Assembly: GCA_023266075.1 (NCBI GenBank)
Contig: JAHFRX010000013.1
Coordinates: forward strand, 1 to 16,217
DNA length: 16,217 nucleotides
Reading direction: 5' to 3'
Origin: Legionellaceae bacterium
GTDB taxonomy: Bacteria; Pseudomonadota; Gammaproteobacteria; Legionellales; Legionellaceae
A program made the translations under genes and the position numbers. The notes under the pieces are model-generated. The model was given only the letters and a program-made list of their open reading frames with translations. It had not been told where the DNA came from and made no database searches. Below, piece by piece: positions 13,649 to 16,217 of this stretch (the stretch's first letter is position 1; each line of letters begins with the position of its first letter).

Positions 13649-14217
13649 GCAGGATTTAAAACGTGTTTTTCTGTCGTCTCTTTCGGTGATGTTTCATCCT
13701 TGGGCGAAGCTGTGTCTTTATCAAAAAATGCAGCTTTTTTGATAAAATTAGGCATCATTGAAGATAGCCAACGAACCAATGGATCAAACTTCGTATACAA
13801 GACCGAATGATGTGCGTAATCTTCTTTTTTTGCGAGTGAGGTCATATTGAGCACCACAATCACTAATGCCACAATAAATATACCACGCACAAAACCAAAA
13901 AACATACCGAGAAAACGATCGGTGCCACTTAAGCCTGAGCGATGTAAAATAAAGCTCATTAACGCATTCACAATAGCGCCGATTAATAAAACAGCTAATA
14001 AAATAGCAATGAAACTCACGGCAGTACGCACAGAACCATCATTAATATAAGCCGTCAACCACACTTCAACGACTGAGACATACGTATACGCACACCAAAT
14101 AGCGATGACCCAGACCATAAGTGCGATACATTCCTTTACAAAACCACGAAACAACCCCGTTAAAACAGACAAGCCAATCACAGCTAAAATAATATAGTCA
14201 ATGGTATGAAACATCAT
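13645..14217 (-). CDS. cvpA: CvpA family inner membrane protein
   Basis: CvpA was found as a gene needed for colicin V production in E. coli; its everyday role is in envelope function. The 190-aa protein has the family start DYIILAVIGLSVLTGLFRGFVKE. Three further hydrophobic segments are at about 32-50, 65-90 and 103-125, with the conserved GTDRFLGMFFGFVRGIFIV in the third. The C-terminal tail is polar and rich in Lys, Asp, Glu and Thr. It starts 1 bp after the dedD stop. In many gammaproteobacteria purF follows cvpA, but here a small lipoprotein gene does. Met1 and Met2 are both possible starts. Confidence 0.92.
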   Translation of the reverse strand: MMFHTIDYIILAVIGLSVLTGLFRGFVKECIALMVWVIAIWCAYTYVSVVEVWLTAYINDGSVRTAVSFIAILLAVLLIGAIVNALMSFILHRSGLSGTDRFLGMFFGFVRGIFIVALVIVVLNMTSLAKKEDYAHHSVLYTKFDPLVRWLSSMMPNFIKKAAFFDKDTASPKDETSPKETTEKHVLNPA

Positions 14218-14218
14218 G

Positions 14219-14881
14219 CTAGCTCACTTGTGCTCGAATAATTAGACCTGTCATTTGCAATGAATCAGCAAGCTTTTTTTGCAAAACACGTGCGTTATCA
14301 CGACTCCCTAAACTGCTCACAACCACTTTATACATCACACCTTGTTTATTGTATTTTGCCGCATATCCTTTACTACGCAACCGTGACACAAGTGCTACAG
14401 CATTTTGTTCTTGATTAAATGCCGCTAACTGTACCGCGTACATTTCTTTTTGCGTAGGCACTTTTGAATGCGTCGGTAATGTTGCTTTGAGATTCGCAGC
14501 AAGTTTATGAGACAACGACACTTTTGCAGGCATATTGTTGACTGTCGTCGGTCCTGCAACTTTACTCACCACAACAGATTTCGGCATGTCTTGAAAAGCA
14601 ACTTGTACCAATTTTGATGATGGCGGAGCCGCGGCAACCGTTGGGATATTCACCTCAGCAACTTTCACTTCAGAAAATATCGCTTTTTCTTGTACCATAG
14701 CAACATTCGGTAATACCGGTTTTGGGGGTAATTTTACAGAAACATTCACATGTTCATTTAAATGTTGATTGGACCGTTTAAGCATCGCAGGCAAAAAAAT
14801 AATTGCGATTGAAACAATCACCAACACACCCGTCAAGCGATGCTTAACGCGTTCATCCAAGGCAAGTTTTTTCATTTCCAC
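14219..14881 (-). CDS. dedD: DedD-like SPOR-domain protein
   Basis: This is a bitopic inner-membrane protein with a C-terminal SPOR domain that binds denuded septal glycan, as E. coli DedD does in cell division. The short cytoplasmic start is LALDERVKHRLTG. One membrane segment follows (about 17-32, VLVIVSIAIIFLPAML), then a Pro- and Val-rich linker and the SPOR domain (about 147-218: YAVQLAAFNQEQNAVALVSRL through YKVVVSSLGSRDNARVLQKKL). Length is 220 aa, like E. coli. The start codon is probably the GTG at 14881, because GGAGG (14888-14892) sits 6 nt upstream. ATG 14875 is the alternative, at 12 nt. It overlaps the end of folC by 29 bp. Confidence 0.92.
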   Translation of the reverse strand: MEMKKLALDERVKHRLTGVLVIVSIAIIFLPAMLKRSNQHLNEHVNVSVKLPPKPVLPNVAMVQEKAIFSEVKVAEVNIPTVAAAPPSSKLVQVAFQDMPKSVVVSKVAGPTTVNNMPAKVSLSHKLAANLKATLPTHSKVPTQKEMYAVQLAAFNQEQNAVALVSRLRSKGYAAKYNKQGVMYKVVVSSLGSRDNARVLQKKLADSLQMTGLIIRAQVS

Positions 14882-16142
14882 ATTTCTCCTCCACGGGATA
14901 CAACTGTGACGATAATACAGCGCCTACTGTTAAAAATGACCCAAACACCACAATCAAGTCGTCTTCTTCTGCATCACTCCAAGCCGCATCAAAAGCTTGT
15001 AAAGGTGCATTATACCATTTTTTGTTATATATTTGAACACTTTCGAATGCTGTACGCAACGCCTCCTTTGACGCTCCACGAGGACCCGATAATAGCGCCG
15101 GGTACCAGGCGTGTATGAACCCAGCCATGGGTTGAATCAATCCCGGCAAATCTTTATCTTTCAGCGCTGAAAAAACAGCACGCACAACACCTCGAGACCT
15201 ATACCTTGCCACACTTTGTGCGAGCAATGCAACAGCTTGTGGATTATGCGCAACATCATACAATTGTGTGATGTTACCCTGAATCCACTGCTGGCGACCA
15301 GCAATCTCGACCTTTTCCATCGCCATGATAAGATGTTGTGTCTGCACAGGGCGTTTAGACTGTAACAAAAGACTGGCCACAACAGCCGCTGTAGCAGCTT
15401 TGGCTTGTATACGAGGTTTCGGTAAATGAAAAACATGATGTTTAAAATCAATCACCAAGGCATCATCTGTCAAATAAAATTGTAAATAATGCATGTCCAC
15501 ACCTAAATCACGTGCGTTGATCATCACCGACGTTGGTGGCGAATCATCCGCGTAAATCGCAGGTCTGCCCGCACGCAAAATACCAGCTTTCTCAAAACCA
15601 ATGGCTTCTCTTGTCTGCCCTAACCATGCTTCGTGATCGAAATCCACTGTCGTGATGATAGATAAATCAGCATCAATCGCATTTGTTGCATCAAGCCTTC
15701 CTCCCATGCCCACTTCGAGCAGCATCACTTCTACATTTGCTTGATGAAAAATCAACAGTGCCGCGAGTGTTGTGATTTCAAAATAGGTTAAAGACAAACT
15801 TTCGGTGTGTTGGTGAATCATTGCAAATATATCACACAGCAACGTATCACTGACCTCCTGCTGTGCAATACAAATCCGCTCATTAAAGCGAAATAAGTGC
15901 GGCGACGTATAACGCCCCACGCGATATCCAGCCGCCGTATAAATCGCATCTAATGCACTGACGGTTGAGCCTTTTCCATTGGTCCCGCCGACCGTGATAA
16001 CGAGCGTCTTGTGAAACGTCAATCGAAAACACGAGAGCACTCGATTGAAACGATCCAGGCCCAATTGAATAGGTTCCTGATGTCGATGTTCAAAATAATT
16101 TAACCACGCGTTCAGCGTGACAAATGTGTCAGGCATGCTCAT
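14853..16142 (-). CDS. folC: Bifunctional dihydrofolate/folylpolyglutamate synthase FolC
   Basis: FolC joins glutamate to dihydropteroate and then extends the polyglutamate tail of folates, using ATP. The 429-aa protein is of normal length. It shows the P-loop GGTNGKGST (52-60), YTSPHL (78-83), the EVGMGGRLDATN motif (143-154), DHEAWLG (169-175), EKAGILR (184-190), a YDVAHNPQA motif in the second domain, and FGSFLTVG near the C-terminus. All the expected ATP and metal-site motifs are present. The ATG at 16142 lies inside the end of accD, and the end of the gene overlaps dedD, so accD-folC-dedD is read as one unit, as in most gammaproteobacteria. Confidence 0.96.
   Translation of the reverse strand: MSMPDTFVTLNAWLNYFEHRHQEPIQLGLDRFNRVLSCFRLTFHKTLVITVGGTNGKGSTVSALDAIYTAAGYRVGRYTSPHLFRFNERICIAQQEVSDTLLCDIFAMIHQHTESLSLTYFEITTLAALLIFHQANVEVMLLEVGMGGRLDATNAIDADLSIITTVDFDHEAWLGQTREAIGFEKAGILRAGRPAIYADDSPPTSVMINARDLGVDMHYLQFYLTDDALVIDFKHHVFHLPKPRIQAKAATAAVVASLLLQSKRPVQTQHLIMAMEKVEIAGRQQWIQGNITQLYDVAHNPQAVALLAQSVARYRSRGVVRAVFSALKDKDLPGLIQPMAGFIHAWYPALLSGPRGASKEALRTAFESVQIYNKKWYNAPLQAFDAAWSDAEEDDLIVVFGSFLTVGAVLSSQLYPVEEKCGNEKTCLG
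14886..14892 (-). promoter_or_regulatory. dedD ribosome binding site
   Basis: A strong GGAGGAG on the minus strand inside the end of folC. Its spacing fits a GTG start at 14881 better than the ATG at 14875. Confidence 0.6.
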
Positions 16143-16217
16143 CTAACATTAATGTTTGTTGATGCATTAATTTAGAAGTAATCTCACCCAATTGATCGCG
16201 TAATTGATGACGATCAA
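16129..16217 (-). CDS. accD: AccD, acetyl-CoA carboxylase carboxyltransferase beta subunit (C-terminal end only)
   Basis: The last 29 or so codons before a TGA at 16129-16131 read DRHQLRDQLGEITSKLMHQQ and a short tail ending DEHA. This matches the usual end of AccD (RxxLRxxLxxIxxxLMHQ), the zinc-binding subunit of acetyl-CoA carboxylase that starts fatty acid synthesis. Overlap with folC is 14 bp, and the accD-folC order is the standard one. Most of the gene lies beyond the right edge. Confidence 0.75.
   Translation of the reverse strand, partial: DRHQLRDQLGEITSKLMHQQTLMLDEHA

Overview
This window looks like chromosomal DNA of a gammaproteobacterium with a moderately AT-rich genome. The core gene set (accD-folC-dedD-cvpA and surE-yqaA-nlpD-rpoS) is typical of that class. 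A PPR-type repeat protein and a cysteine-rich secreted protein would suit a Legionella/Coxiella-like lineage. That placement is an inference, not a measurement. The DNA is almost fully coding. No stretch of 300 bases lacks a gene, and the longest non-coding interval (about 160 bp, 8342-8503) is explained by two divergent promoters. I see no tRNA, rRNA, CRISPR array, insertion sequence or convincing strong terminator.

Left part (1-5773). A bioC gene (biotin synthesis) runs off the left edge on the minus strand and overlaps head-to-head with comF on the plus strand. comF converges with a four-gene minus-strand operon read as ligA -> queA -> tgt-like -> unknown 175-aa protein. ligA/queA and queA/tgt-like each share a 4-bp ATGA start/stop overlap, and the last pair overlaps by 23 bp. 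QueA makes the queuosine precursor on tRNA. The next gene sits where tgt often does, but it encodes a shortened TGT-fold protein that keeps the zinc site and has lost the catalytic motifs.

Middle part (5834-10118). rmuC lies on the plus strand, followed by an accessory-looking block. This block holds a minus-strand protein with tandem pentatricopeptide (PPR) repeats fused to an Smr domain, a small secreted protein with 11 cysteines in its mature part, and an AAA/DUF4143 ATPase. The PPR-Smr gene and the secreted protein are transcribed divergently from two good sigma70-type promoters, one of which carries a perfect 17-bp palindrome. The ATPase is preceded by two operator-like repeats one helical phase apart, and it ends 4 bp inside the end of rpoS.

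Right part (10115-16217). A long minus-strand array reads accD(end) -> folC -> dedD -> cvpA -> small lipoprotein -> surE -> yqaA -> nlpD -> rpoS with overlaps or very small gaps. It joins two blocks usually described separately in enterobacteria (accD-folC-dedD-cvpA and surE-nlpD-rpoS). No pcm is present and purF does not follow cvpA. The products cover fatty acid and folate synthesis, cell division and envelope functions, nucleotide salvage, activation of septal amidases, and the stationary-phase sigma factor.

The best candidates for something new are the catalytically stripped TGT homologue with its coupled unknown partner, and the bacterial PPR-Smr protein with near-identical repeats.
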